A stretch of 64,000 bases of DNA, taken from TMED88 sp964515335. Lineage in GTDB: Bacteria; Myxococcota_A; UBA9160; UBA4427. The notes under the pieces were generated by a model. That model saw only the letters and a program-made list of their open reading frames with translations. It searched no databases and was not told the DNA's origin. Position 1 is the first letter of the stretch. Each line of letters opens with the position of its first letter. Below, in pieces: positions 1 through 8,243 of this stretch. A program made the position numbers and the translations under genes. The DNA lies in contig CAZETS010000008.1 of assembly GCA_964515335.1 (NCBI GenBank), positions 1-64,000 of the forward strand, in the 5' to 3' direction.

Positions 1-213
1 GTCAGCGCGGACAAGCCCGCCCGGGGGCGCCGGGGCGACCGCCGCGGCCCCGCTGACCGCGACGCTGCCGGGCAGCGCCGCGGCAGGCGGCTGATCTACG
101 ACCGCCGCAAGGAGCAGGGCTTCGGCATGGGGGGCCGCGGCGGGGGGGGGGGCGGCGGGGCGGGGGCGGGGGGGGGCGGGGGCCCGGCCCCCCCCCCCCC
201 CCCGCCACGTTAG
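1..213 (+). CDS. possible 3' end of a truncated gene
   Basis: Frame 1 is open from the window edge to a TAG at 211-213. The readable part is Arg/Gly-rich, with a short run RRLIYDRRKEQGFG before it dissolves into glycine and proline codons made by G and C homopolymers. It could be the low-complexity tail of a protein that begins outside the window. No domain is recognisable, and the last 75 bases are so simple that base-calling errors could have shifted the frame. Coding status is doubtful. Confidence 0.2.
   Translation, partial: VSADKPARGRRGDRRGPADRDAAGQRRGRRLIYDRRKEQGFGMGGRGGGGGGGAGAGGGGGPAPPPPPPR
137..203. repeat. G-run/C-run low-complexity tract
   Basis: Runs of 3 to 11 G separated by single C give way at about 183 to long C runs, ending at 203, just before the next gene. 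Such a tract can form G-quadruplexes and is also a common place for sequencing error. Confidence 0.7.
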
Positions 214-222
214 ACTGCGCGC

Positions 223-1515
223 GTGTTCGCCGAGCGACGAGAGCGATTCCTGGCCGCCATGGGGCCCGACGCGGTGGCGATCGTACCCGGCGCCGGAATG
301 GTGCCGCGCAGCGCCGACACCGAGTACCCGTTCCGCCAGGACAGCGATTTCTGGTACCTGACCGGCTTCGACCACCCCGACGCCACGGCGGTCTTCCGCA
401 CCACCGGGAGCGGGCCGCGCTACAGCCTCTACGTCCAACCGCGCGACCGCGCCGCCGAGACCTGGACGGGCTACCGGCCCGGCGTGGACGGCGCCGCCGC
501 CGACTACGGGGCCGACGAGGCCCGCGACTGCGGGACACTGCTCGGCGAGATCCCCGACATCTTGGCCGGCGCGGCGCGGCTCCTTCACGCCTTCGGGCGC
601 CGCCCCGCCCTCGACGCGAAGATCAACCAGGCCCAGGAGTCGTTTCGCCTCCAGAGCCGGCGGGGCGTCGCGCCGGTCGACGAGACCCTCGACCCCCGCT
701 CGATCCTCCACGAGATGCGGCTCGTCAAGTCGGAGGACGAACTCGAGCTGATGCGGCGCGCCGCCGACATCACGCGGGAGGCCCACCACGAAGCCGCCCG
801 ACTGATGGCACCCGGCCGCAACGAATACGAGATCGAGGCGCTGCTCGACTACGTGTTCCGGCGCCGCGGCGGCTGGGGGCCCGCGTACGGATCGATCGTG
901 GCCGGCGGCCAGAACGCCGCGATCCTCCACTACGTGACGAACGACCAGCCGCTGCAGAGCGGCGATCTGCTGCTGATCGACGCCGGCGCCGAGCTCGACG
1001 GTTACGCGTCGGACGTGACGCGCACCTACCCGGTGAGCGGCCGCTACGAGGGCGCCGGCAAGGCGATCTACGAGATCGTCCTCGAGGCCCAGCAGGCGGC
1101 GCTCGATGCGGTTCGTCCGGGCACGACGCTGCCCGAGATCCACGCCGCCGCGCTGCGCAGGCTGGTCGAGGGCATGCTGGATCTCGGCTTGCTCGACGGA
1201 GCCGTAGACGACGTGATCGACCGTGAGACCTACAAGCCCTACTACATGCACACCACCAGCCACTGGCTCGGCCTCGACGTCCACGACGTCGGCAGCTACG
1301 CGCCGGGCGGCAAGCCGCGCTCCCTCGAGCCCGGCATGGTGTGCACCATCGAGCCGGGCCTGTACGTGGCCCGGGACGACGAGGGCGCCCCGGAGTCGAT
1401 GCGCGGTATCGGGGTGAGGATCGAGGACGACGTGGTGATCACCGCGGACGGCCACGAGAACCTCACGGACGCCATCCCGAAAGCGCCCGCCGACGTCGAA
1501 GCCTGGATGGCGTGA
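223..1515 (+). CDS. pepP: Xaa-Pro aminopeptidase (M24B family)
   Basis: Removes an N-terminal residue when proline follows, in the cytoplasm, using a dinuclear metal centre. The 430-residue length is normal for PepP. The N-terminal creatinase-like domain (to about 170) includes the ERRERFL start and the RQDSDFWYLTGF segment typical of PepP. The C-terminal pita-bread domain holds the five metal ligands Asp253, Asp264, His347, Glu377 and Glu401 in the expected contexts (LLIDAG, SDVTRTYP, HWLGLDVHD, TIEPGLY, RIEDD). The start is a GTG just after the low-complexity tract; no good ribosome site is visible, so the true start could differ slightly. It stands alone, 130 bases before acs. Confidence 0.9.
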   Translation: MFAERRERFLAAMGPDAVAIVPGAGMVPRSADTEYPFRQDSDFWYLTGFDHPDATAVFRTTGSGPRYSLYVQPRDRAAETWTGYRPGVDGAAADYGADEARDCGTLLGEIPDILAGAARLLHAFGRRPALDAKINQAQESFRLQSRRGVAPVDETLDPRSILHEMRLVKSEDELELMRRAADITREAHHEAARLMAPGRNEYEIEALLDYVFRRRGGWGPAYGSIVAGGQNAAILHYVTNDQPLQSGDLLLIDAGAELDGYASDVTRTYPVSGRYEGAGKAIYEIVLEAQQAALDAVRPGTTLPEIHAAALRRLVEGMLDLGLLDGAVDDVIDRETYKPYYMHTTSHWLGLDVHDVGSYAPGGKPRSLEPGMVCTIEPGLYVARDDEGAPESMRGIGVRIEDDVVITADGHENLTDAIPKAPADVEAWMA

Positions 1516-1647
1516 CGCCGCCAGCCGTGCCACGGTTTCCCGGCCGACGCCTCCGCGCGTCGCGCCCGTCCCCTCCACCGTGAACCGATCGCGGCAGCGG
1601 CCCGTTCCGCGCCGTCGTCCCGAACCGTCCGAGGAGCAGACCCCGAG

Positions 1648-3603
1648 ATGGCCGACATCGAGTCCCTGCTGAAGGAGAAGCGCGTCTTCAAGCCGGAGAA
1701 GGACTTCGCGCGAGCCGCCAACTGGAACAAGAAGCAGATCGCCGAATACCGGAAGCTCGGCGAGAAGAACCCCGAGCGCTTCTGGGCCCGCATGGCGAAG
1801 GAGAACGTCGACTGGTTCTCGCCCTGGAAGAAGGTGCTCGACTGGAAGCCGCCCTTCGCCAAGTGGTTCGTCGGGGCGAAGACCAACGTCAGCTACAACT
1901 GCCTCGACCGGCACCTCGAGGGCGAGAACGCCTGGCGGCGCAACAAGGCCGCGATCATCTGGGAGGGCGAGCCCGGCGACTCGCGGGTCATCACCTACGC
2001 GGAGCTGCATCGCGAGGTCTGCCGCTTCGCGAACGTCCTCAAGCAAAACGGCGTCAAGAAGAGCGACCGCGTCGTCCTCTACATGCCGATGATCCCCGAG
2101 GCCGCCGTCGCCATGCTGGCCTGCACGCGGATCGGCGCGACCCACAGCATCGTGTTCGGCGGATTCTCCGCGGAAGCACTGCGCGACCGCATCGTGGACG
2201 CCGGCGCGAAGGCCGTCATCACGGCGGACGGCGGCTTCCGCAAGGGCGAGGCCTTCGGCTTGAAGACCCAGGTCGACGCGGCACTCGAGGGAATCGACGA
2301 CACGGTCGAGCGAGTCGTGGTCGTCCGCCGCACCGGTCAGGACGTCACCATGCAGCCGGGTCGCGACGTCTGGTACCACGAGGAGATGGAGGGCGCGAGC
2401 CCGAAGTGTGCGCCCGCGAAGCTCGATGCCGAGCACCCGCTCTTCATCCTCTACACGAGCGGCACGACCGGCAAGCCCAAGGGCATCCTGCACACCACCG
2501 GGGGATACCTGACCCACGTCACCACCACCACGAAGGCGATCTTCGACCTCAAGGACACCGACGTCTACTGGTGCACGGCCGACGTCGGCTGGATCACCGG
2601 CCACAGCTACGTGGTCTACGGCCCGCTCGCGTGCGGGGCGACGACCGTGATGTACGAGGGTGTGCCCGTGCACCCGGGTCCCGACCGTTGGTGGGACCTG
2701 ATCGAGAAGTGGGGAGTCACCATCTTCTACACGGCGCCGACGGCGATCCGCACCTTCATCCGTCTGGGTGACGAGCACCCGAAGAAGCACGACCTCTCGT
2801 CGCTGCGCCTGCTCGGCTCGGTGGGCGAGCCCATCAACCCCGAGGCGTGGATCTGGTACCACAAGGTGATCGGCGGCACGCGGTGCCCGATCGTCGACAC
2901 CTGGTGGCAGACCGAAACCGGTGGAATCATGATCTCGCCGCTTCCCGGCGGCACCGACACGAAGCCCGGCAGCGCGACGCTGCCCTTCCCGGGCGTCAAG
3001 GCGGCGATACTCGACGACGACGGCAACGAGGTGAAGCCGCCCGACGGCGGCCTGCTCGCGGTGCAGCATCCCTGGCCCGGCATGCTGCGCGGCATCTGGG
3101 GCGACAAGAAGCGTTACCGCGAGACCTACTGGGGCAAGTGGAAGAACACCTACTTCCCCGGCGACGGCGCCCACCGCGACGAGCAGGGATACCTGTGGAT
3201 CATGGGCCGCATCGACGACGTCATGAACGTGTCGGGCCACCGCATCGGCACCATGGAGGTCGAGAGCGCGCTCGTCTCGCACGCCGACGTCGCCGAGGCA
3301 GCCGTGGTGGGCCGCCCCGACGACATCACGGGCACGGCGATCGTCGCCTTCGTGACGCCGACCGGCGGCACCGAGGCGGGAGCGGCCTTCGAGGCGGCGC
3401 TCAAGAAGCACGTCACGCGCGAGATCGGCGCGATCGCACGGCCCGCCGACATCCGCTTCACCAACGCCCTGCCGAAGACGCGGTCGGGCAAGATCATGCG
3501 GCGGCTGCTTCGCAACATCGCGTCCGGCGAGGAGCCGACGGGTGACACCAGCACCCTCGAGGACTTCAGCGTGCTGGCCTCGCTGCGGGAAGGGGACGAG
3601 TAG
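1648..3603 (+). CDS. acs: acetyl-CoA synthetase
   Basis: Activates acetate to acetyl-CoA via acetyl-AMP (AMP-forming, ANL superfamily). The 651-residue protein has the AMP-binding loop YTSGTTGKPKG near residue 269, the WWQTETGG substrate/AMP motif near 425, and the C-terminal hinge and lysine motif KTRSGKIMRR with the catalytic lysine near 615, which is the usual target of regulatory acetylation. The N-terminal domain (FWARMAKENVDWFSPWKKVL) and NCLDRHL are typical of Acs rather than of other acyl-CoA synthetases. ATG start preceded by GAGGAGCAG. The gene is monocistronic, converging on a phosphatase gene 40 bases downstream. Confidence 0.96.
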   Translation: MADIESLLKEKRVFKPEKDFARAANWNKKQIAEYRKLGEKNPERFWARMAKENVDWFSPWKKVLDWKPPFAKWFVGAKTNVSYNCLDRHLEGENAWRRNKAAIIWEGEPGDSRVITYAELHREVCRFANVLKQNGVKKSDRVVLYMPMIPEAAVAMLACTRIGATHSIVFGGFSAEALRDRIVDAGAKAVITADGGFRKGEAFGLKTQVDAALEGIDDTVERVVVVRRTGQDVTMQPGRDVWYHEEMEGASPKCAPAKLDAEHPLFILYTSGTTGKPKGILHTTGGYLTHVTTTTKAIFDLKDTDVYWCTADVGWITGHSYVVYGPLACGATTVMYEGVPVHPGPDRWWDLIEKWGVTIFYTAPTAIRTFIRLGDEHPKKHDLSSLRLLGSVGEPINPEAWIWYHKVIGGTRCPIVDTWWQTETGGIMISPLPGGTDTKPGSATLPFPGVKAAILDDDGNEVKPPDGGLLAVQHPWPGMLRGIWGDKKRYRETYWGKWKNTYFPGDGAHRDEQGYLWIMGRIDDVMNVSGHRIGTMEVESALVSHADVAEAAVVGRPDDITGTAIVAFVTPTGGTEAGAAFEAALKKHVTREIGAIARPADIRFTNALPKTRSGKIMRRLLRNIASGEEPTGDTSTLEDFSVLASLREGDE

Positions 3604-3642
3604 AGGGCGCGCAGCGGTTGCCGGCGGCCCGGTGGCTCGAGG

Positions 3643-4233
3643 TCAGGTCGAGGCGCGGGTGTCGAGGGCGAACTTCGAGTCGGCGCCTCGCGTCAGGTGG
3701 ATGACGCCGCCGAGGGCGGGCTGATCGGGCTCCAGGGTCTGGCCCGACAATGCCTCGGCGATGGTTCTCACGACGCCCTTGTGGGCGACCACGATGGCCG
3801 ACTCGGTGTCGCCGCGCACCATGAGGCGCTCGAGGCCGCGCTCGACCCGGGCCCGGAAGTCGGCACGGGGCTCGCCCTGCGGAAAGTCGAAGGCGTGGCC
3901 CTGCTGCTGCCAGTCCTCGTAGAGGATCGGATCGCGCTCGGCGATCTCTTCGCGGGTGAGCCCCTCCCAGCGCCCGAAATCGATCTCGCGGAAGTCGGAC
4001 TCGAGGAGCACCGGGCGACCACGGGCCACGATGAGGGCCGTCTGCCACGCCCGGGTCAGCGTGCTCGACACGATGCGGTCGAAGCGCGTCCCCGGCACCC
4101 GCATGCGCGCGGTCCGGGCCTGGGCGCGACCGTCGTCCGAGAGCGCGACGTCGGTCGCGCCGTGGAAGCGAACCCGTGAGTTGCCCACGGTGTCACCGTG
4201 TCTGATCAGAACGACTCGCGAGAGCAGCGCCAT
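3643..4233 (-). CDS. histidine phosphatase family protein (phosphoglycerate mutase-like)
   Basis: A branch-2-like histidine phosphatase of about 196 residues. The phosphorylated histidine sits in LIRHGDTVGNS at the N terminus, and the second catalytic histidine in VVAHKGVVRTI near residue 155. The conserved EIDFGRWEGLTREEI segment is typical of CobC/GpmB-like phosphatases. The substrate cannot be deduced: alpha-ribazole phosphate, phosphoglycerate and small phosphosugars are all possible. I start it at the ATG at 4233 (MALLSRVVLIRHG), because the motif normally lies within the first 15 residues. Divergent from the M23 gene across about 140 bases. Confidence 0.85.
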   Translation of the reverse strand: MALLSRVVLIRHGDTVGNSRVRFHGATDVALSDDGRAQARTARMRVPGTRFDRIVSSTLTRAWQTALIVARGRPVLLESDFREIDFGRWEGLTREEIAERDPILYEDWQQQGHAFDFPQGEPRADFRARVERGLERLMVRGDTESAIVVAHKGVVRTIAEALSGQTLEPDQPALGGVIHLTRGADSKFALDTRAST

Positions 4234-4374
4234 CGTGCACCCGGGCGGTAGGTCGCGCAAGCATGAGGAACGCGCCCGACGACGTCAACGTCGCCGGCGG
4301 ATCTCGCTGCGCGGCACTTGCTAGACTGCTCGACGTCGCGCCCGCCGCAGGCACTCGGATGCGGCGTGTTCTGA

Positions 4375-5742
4375 ATGGGGGAGGAGCGATTGAGCGCGCG
4401 AGGTCTGCTCGGGCTCGCGGCCGTGGTTGCCGTGGTGGGGGCGGTGGTCCTGGGGTGGCAGCGGTTCGAGGGCACGGCGCCCGCCGTCGAAGCCCCGGAA
4501 TCGCTGATCCTCGGCACCGAGAACCTGACGGTCGAGATCCGCATCGCGGACGGCGATTCGGGGCTGCGCACCGCCAGCGTGCGCCTGCTCGGGCAGTCGG
4601 GCTCGCGCTCGCTCTTCGAGCAGACCTGGCCCGGCAGCCTGATCGGGGGCGGCGCACCGGGCAGCCACGAGCAGTCGCTGACGCTCACCCTCGACCCCGG
4701 CGAGCTGCAGATTCCCGACGGCCCGGCGACCCTCGTCGTCGATGCGCGCGACTGGGCGTGGCGTGACGGCTTCTCGGGCAATCGCACCGAGCTTTCGATT
4801 CCGGTCTCGGTCGATACGCGGCCACCCGAGGTCCGCGTGCAGAGCGGGCTCACCTACGTGTATCGCGGCGGCTCGGCGGCCGCCGTCTATCGCCTCGGCG
4901 AGGATGTCCCCCGCGACGGCGTGCAGGTCGGCGACGCGTTCTTTCCCGGACACCCGCATCCGAAGGGCGGCCCGCGCGACCGCTTCGCGCTGTTCTCGAT
5001 TCCCGTCGATGCGCCGAAGCAGGTCGAAGTGCGCGTCGTGGCCTTCGATGCGGCGGCCAACGAGGGCTCGGCGCGCTTTCCCGCCCACGTCCTCGAGCGC
5101 GTCTTCCGTGACAGCCGGCTGACGCTTTCCGACGACTTCATTACGCGCGTCGCCGAGCCGCTCGCCCGCGAGGCGGGGCTTCCAACCGGCGATCCCGCCG
5201 ATACGTTCCGCGCCGTCAACGAGACGCTTCGGGCCCGCAACGAGGCGACGATCCGCGAGCGACTCCCCAAGGAGTCGACGCCCAGGCAGTGGAACGGCGC
5301 CTTCGCACAGCTCGCGGGCTCGAAGGTGATGAGCCGCTTCGCCGAGCACCGCACCTACGTGTACCGCGACCAGCCGGTCTCGGAAGCGCGCCACTACGGG
5401 TTCGATCTCGCCTCGACGGCGCGCGCGCCCGTGACGGCGGCCGGCGCCGGCCGGGTCGTGCTCGCCGAAGACCTCGGCATCTACGGCGGCTGCGTGGTGG
5501 TCGACCACGGTCTGGGTCTCGCGTCGCTCTACGCTCACCTCTCGGCCATCGACGTGGCGGTGGGCGACGACCTCCGGAAGGGACAGCGGCTCGGGCTCTC
5601 GGGCGACACCGGACTCGCGGGAGGCGACCACCTCCACTTTGCGTTCCTGGTCGGCGAGCGCTACGTGGATCCGCTCGAGTGGTGGGATCCGAAGTGGGTG
5701 CGCAGTCACGTCGAGGTGAGGCTCGAGCGCTCCGGGCGGTGA
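4375..5742 (+). CDS. M23 family metallopeptidase (LytM-like) with membrane anchor
   Basis: An envelope protein with one N-terminal membrane segment (GLLGLAAVVAVVGAVVLGW), a long beta-rich middle region, and a C-terminal LytM/M23 domain at about residues 340-430. The zinc ligands are visible as HYGFD (His and Asp) and the GDHLHF HxH motif, so it is probably an active peptidoglycan endopeptidase. The middle region resembles domains that orient M23 enzymes in the periplasm. ATG 4375 lies inside a GGGGGAGGAG sequence, which would be an excellent ribosome site for the TTG at 4390; translation may therefore start at 4390 (LSARGLL). sfsA begins 2 bases after the stop. Confidence 0.85.
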   Translation: MGEERLSARGLLGLAAVVAVVGAVVLGWQRFEGTAPAVEAPESLILGTENLTVEIRIADGDSGLRTASVRLLGQSGSRSLFEQTWPGSLIGGGAPGSHEQSLTLTLDPGELQIPDGPATLVVDARDWAWRDGFSGNRTELSIPVSVDTRPPEVRVQSGLTYVYRGGSAAAVYRLGEDVPRDGVQVGDAFFPGHPHPKGGPRDRFALFSIPVDAPKQVEVRVVAFDAAANEGSARFPAHVLERVFRDSRLTLSDDFITRVAEPLAREAGLPTGDPADTFRAVNETLRARNEATIRERLPKESTPRQWNGAFAQLAGSKVMSRFAEHRTYVYRDQPVSEARHYGFDLASTARAPVTAAGAGRVVLAEDLGIYGGCVVVDHGLGLASLYAHLSAIDVAVGDDLRKGQRLGLSGDTGLAGGDHLHFAFLVGERYVDPLEWWDPKWVRSHVEVRLERSGR

Positions 5743-5744
5743 GC

Positions 5745-6446
5745 GTGCCGGTGCGCGCCCCTCTGCGGGGCCGCCTGGTGGCCCGCTACAAGCGCTTCCT
5801 GGCGGACGTCGAGTTCGACGACGGAAGCGTGCGCACCGTCCACTGCCCCAACCCCGGCTCGATGCGGGGAACCGACAGGCCCGGCTCGGTGGTGCGCTGC
5901 TCGACGAGCCAGGACCCGCGGCGGAAGCTGGCCCACACCCTCGAGATGATCCGCGTCGGGCGCATCTACGTCGGCCTGCACGCCGCCCGCGCCAATGCGC
6001 TGGTGGCCCGGGCCCTCGACCGCGAGGCCATTGCCGAGCTGGCCGGCTACACGGAGGTGCGCGCCGAGGTGCGCGCCGGCCGCCGCTCGCGCCTCGACTT
6101 CGCGCTCAGCGGCCATGCCAGCGACCCGCGGCCTTGCTGGGTCGAGGTCAAGAGCGTCACGATGGCCGAGGGCACGGTCGCGCGCTTTCCCGATGCGGTG
6201 ACCGAGCGGGGACGTCGTCATCTCGAGGAGCTGACGGCGCTGCACGGCGCCGGCGCACGGGCCGTGATGCTCTTCGTCGTACAACGCGCGGACTGCACCC
6301 GCGTCGAGCCGGCGGACGAGGTCGACCCCGAGTACGGCCGCGCGCTGCGGGCGGCGGCCGCCGCCGGCGTCGAGACGCTCGCCGTGCGGGCGCGCGTCGA
6401 CGGCCGCGGACTGCGGCTCGAGGCGGCGCTGCCCGTCGTGCTGTGA
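5745..6446 (+). CDS. sfsA: SfsA family DNA/RNA nuclease-like protein
   Basis: SfsA, first described as sugar fermentation stimulation protein; structurally it joins an OB-fold to a PD-(D/E)XK nuclease-like domain. The 233-residue protein has the diagnostic RLVARYKRFLADVEFDDG and HCPNPGSM motifs near the N terminus, followed by RLDFAL and CWVEVKSVTM, which carry the D and ExK of the nuclease core, and FPDAVTERGRRHL. GTG start at 5745; a second GTG at 5751 is possible. It begins 2 bases after the M23 gene, so the two are probably co-transcribed, and mutY follows closely. Confidence 0.93.
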   Translation: MPVRAPLRGRLVARYKRFLADVEFDDGSVRTVHCPNPGSMRGTDRPGSVVRCSTSQDPRRKLAHTLEMIRVGRIYVGLHAARANALVARALDREAIAELAGYTEVRAEVRAGRRSRLDFALSGHASDPRPCWVEVKSVTMAEGTVARFPDAVTERGRRHLEELTALHGAGARAVMLFVVQRADCTRVEPADEVDPEYGRALRAAAAAGVETLAVRARVDGRGLRLEAALPVVL

Positions 6447-6469
6447 CGAGCGCCTGCTATCCACTCGGC

Positions 6470-7618
6470 ATGAAGGCCCGCGAGCACGCCGTTCCCGCCC
6501 GCACGCTGCGCGCGCTGCGAAGCCGCCTGCTCGACTGGTACGACGAGAACAAGCGCGACCTCCCCTGGCGGCGCACCCGAGACCCCTACGCGATCTGGGT
6601 CTCGGAGACGATGCTCCAGCAGACGCGGGTCGAGACCGTGATCCCGTACTGGGAGCGCTTCGTGGCGCGCTTTCCCGACCCGGCCGCCCTCGCCGAGGCG
6701 GACGTCGAGGACGTCTACGCGTCCTGGACCGGACTCGGCTACTACTCGCGGGCCCGCAATCTGCACGCCGCAGCACGCCGGATCGTCGATCACCACGGCG
6801 GAGAGCTGCCGAACGACGCCTCGGCGCTGCGCGAGCTGTCCGGCGTGGGTCGCTACACGGCCGGCGCGGTGGCATCGATCGCCTTCGATCGCGAGGAGCC
6901 GCTGGTCGACGGCAACGTGATGCGCGTGCTGGCGCGGCGCTTCGCGTGGCACGAGGACGTCGGCGACCGCGGAGTCGTCGAGCGCTTCTGGTCACTGGCC
7001 ACCGACCTGGTGCGCGGACCCCGGCCGGGCGATCTCAACCAGGCCCTGATGGAGCTCGGCGCCACGATCTGCACGCCGCGCGCACCGCGCTGCCAGCCCT
7101 GTCCGCTGCGCCGAAGCTGCCGGGCACGACGCGAGGGCGACCCGGAGGCCTTGCCGGTCAAGACGAAGCGCACGCGCGTGCGGTCGATCTCCGCCGTGGC
7201 GGCCTGGATGACCCGCCGCAACCGGGCGCTCGCCGTGCAGCGGCACGAGGGCGGCCTGCTCGGCGGCATGTGGGAGCTGCCGGGCGGCCCAGTAGGCCAG
7301 GACGAGACGCCCGGGCAGGCGCTCGTCCGGACGATCGGCGAGCGGACCGGTCTGCGCGTGTCCGGCGCCGAGCCGGCCGGCGAGATCGAGCACCTGTTCA
7401 CGCACCGCCGGCTGCGCGTCCACGTGTTTCGCTGCAACGACGTCGAAGGCCGCGTGCGGCTCGACGGGTTCGCCGCGCACCGGTGGCTCTCCGCGCCCTC
7501 GCTCGCCGAGCTGCCCCACGGCGGCCCCACCCGCAAAGCGCTCGCGCTGCTCGGCGTCGCCAGCGATCTCCCCCATCGCGCCCGGCTTCGCGGCGCAACG
7601 AGCACGCCCCCGAGATGA
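6470..7618 (+). CDS. mutY: A/G-specific adenine DNA glycosylase
   Basis: Removes adenine mispaired with 8-oxoguanine. The N-terminal half is the HhH-GPD glycosylase fold: LPWRRTRDPYAIWVSETMLQQTRVETV, the hairpin LSGVGRYTAGAVASIAF and the catalytic Asp in VDGNVMRV. A [4Fe-4S] cluster loop with the CX6CX2CX5C pattern starts near residue 201. The C-terminal third is a Nudix-like 8-oxoG-recognition domain (LLGGMWELPGG). Length of 382 residues is normal. I use ATG 6470; a GTG at 6443 that overlaps the sfsA stop would add 9 residues. The stop overlaps the next start as ATGA. Confidence 0.95.
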   Translation: MKAREHAVPARTLRALRSRLLDWYDENKRDLPWRRTRDPYAIWVSETMLQQTRVETVIPYWERFVARFPDPAALAEADVEDVYASWTGLGYYSRARNLHAAARRIVDHHGGELPNDASALRELSGVGRYTAGAVASIAFDREEPLVDGNVMRVLARRFAWHEDVGDRGVVERFWSLATDLVRGPRPGDLNQALMELGATICTPRAPRCQPCPLRRSCRARREGDPEALPVKTKRTRVRSISAVAAWMTRRNRALAVQRHEGGLLGGMWELPGGPVGQDETPGQALVRTIGERTGLRVSGAEPAGEIEHLFTHRRLRVHVFRCNDVEGRVRLDGFAAHRWLSAPSLAELPHGGPTRKALALLGVASDLPHRARLRGATSTPPR

Positions 7619-8151
7619 CGGGCAACGGCTCGAGGCGGGGCGACGACGACGCGGACAGGAGCTTCGCGGACCACATGGAGGATCGCGATCAGGTGACGCC
7701 TCTCGGTCCCGATCGGCACGCACGCGCCTCGGGGCCGAAGCCCGCACCGCGGCCGACACCCGAAAGCCGCGAGGCGACCGCCGATGCGCTGCAGTTCCCG
7801 GACCGCGACGATCCCCTCGTCGCTCGCCGGAGCTTCGTGCGTCGCGCCGAGATGCGTGACCTGCGCGCCGGCCGCATCCGCCCGGAGCGCCGCATCGACC
7901 TCCACGGCGAGCGGCGCACCTCTGCGGAGCGCCGCGTCCGCGAGGAGATCGCGCAGGCGGCGCGGGACCGCGTGCGCTGCCTGATCGTCGTCACCGGACG
8001 CGGGCGCCACTCGGAGGGCGGCGCCCCGGTGCTGCGTGAGCAGCTGCCGCGCTGGCTCGGGAGCGCGGCGCTGGCCGGGCACGTGGCGGCATTCGCCCCC
8101 GCGATCGACACCGACGGGGGCCGCGGCGCCGTCTACGTGCTGCTGCGCTGA
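7615..8151 (+). CDS. Smr/MutS2-type domain protein
   Basis: A 178-residue protein with a disordered, charged N-terminal half and a C-terminal Smr domain. The key motifs are RIDLHGERR (LDLHG loop) and VVTGRGRHSEGGAPVLR (TGxG plus HS...G.LR). Smr domains are nucleic-acid nucleases or binding modules acting in the cytoplasm. In stand-alone form they are often linked to ribosome rescue or repair; which applies here is unknown. The ATG overlaps the mutY stop by four bases, so translation is probably coupled. Confidence 0.87.
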   Translation: MTGNGSRRGDDDADRSFADHMEDRDQVTPLGPDRHARASGPKPAPRPTPESREATADALQFPDRDDPLVARRSFVRRAEMRDLRAGRIRPERRIDLHGERRTSAERRVREEIAQAARDRVRCLIVVTGRGRHSEGGAPVLREQLPRWLGSAALAGHVAAFAPAIDTDGGRGAVYVLLR

Positions 8152-8161
8152 TTCGATCGCA

Positions 8162-8191
8162 GGGGGCGGGGGGCGGGGGGCGGGGGGCGGG
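8162..8191 (+). repeat. G-quadruplex-forming tract G5-C-(G6-C)3-G3
   Basis: Five G runs (5,6,6,6,3) separated by single C lie between the Smr stop and the cca start. On the plus (coding) strand this is a strong G4 motif that would appear in the cca leader RNA. A function in termination or translation control is inference only. Confidence 0.6.
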
Positions 8192-8243
8192 ACCTCCTTC
8201 GAGCACGTCCGCAATGTGGCACGCTCGATCGCAGGGATCGGCG

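Noticed and set aside
2..1500. Long antisense open frames over pepP and other genes
   Set aside because: High GC gives long stop-free frames on the opposite strand; they are Arg/Pro/Ala-rich with no motifs, while the forward frames carry full family signatures.
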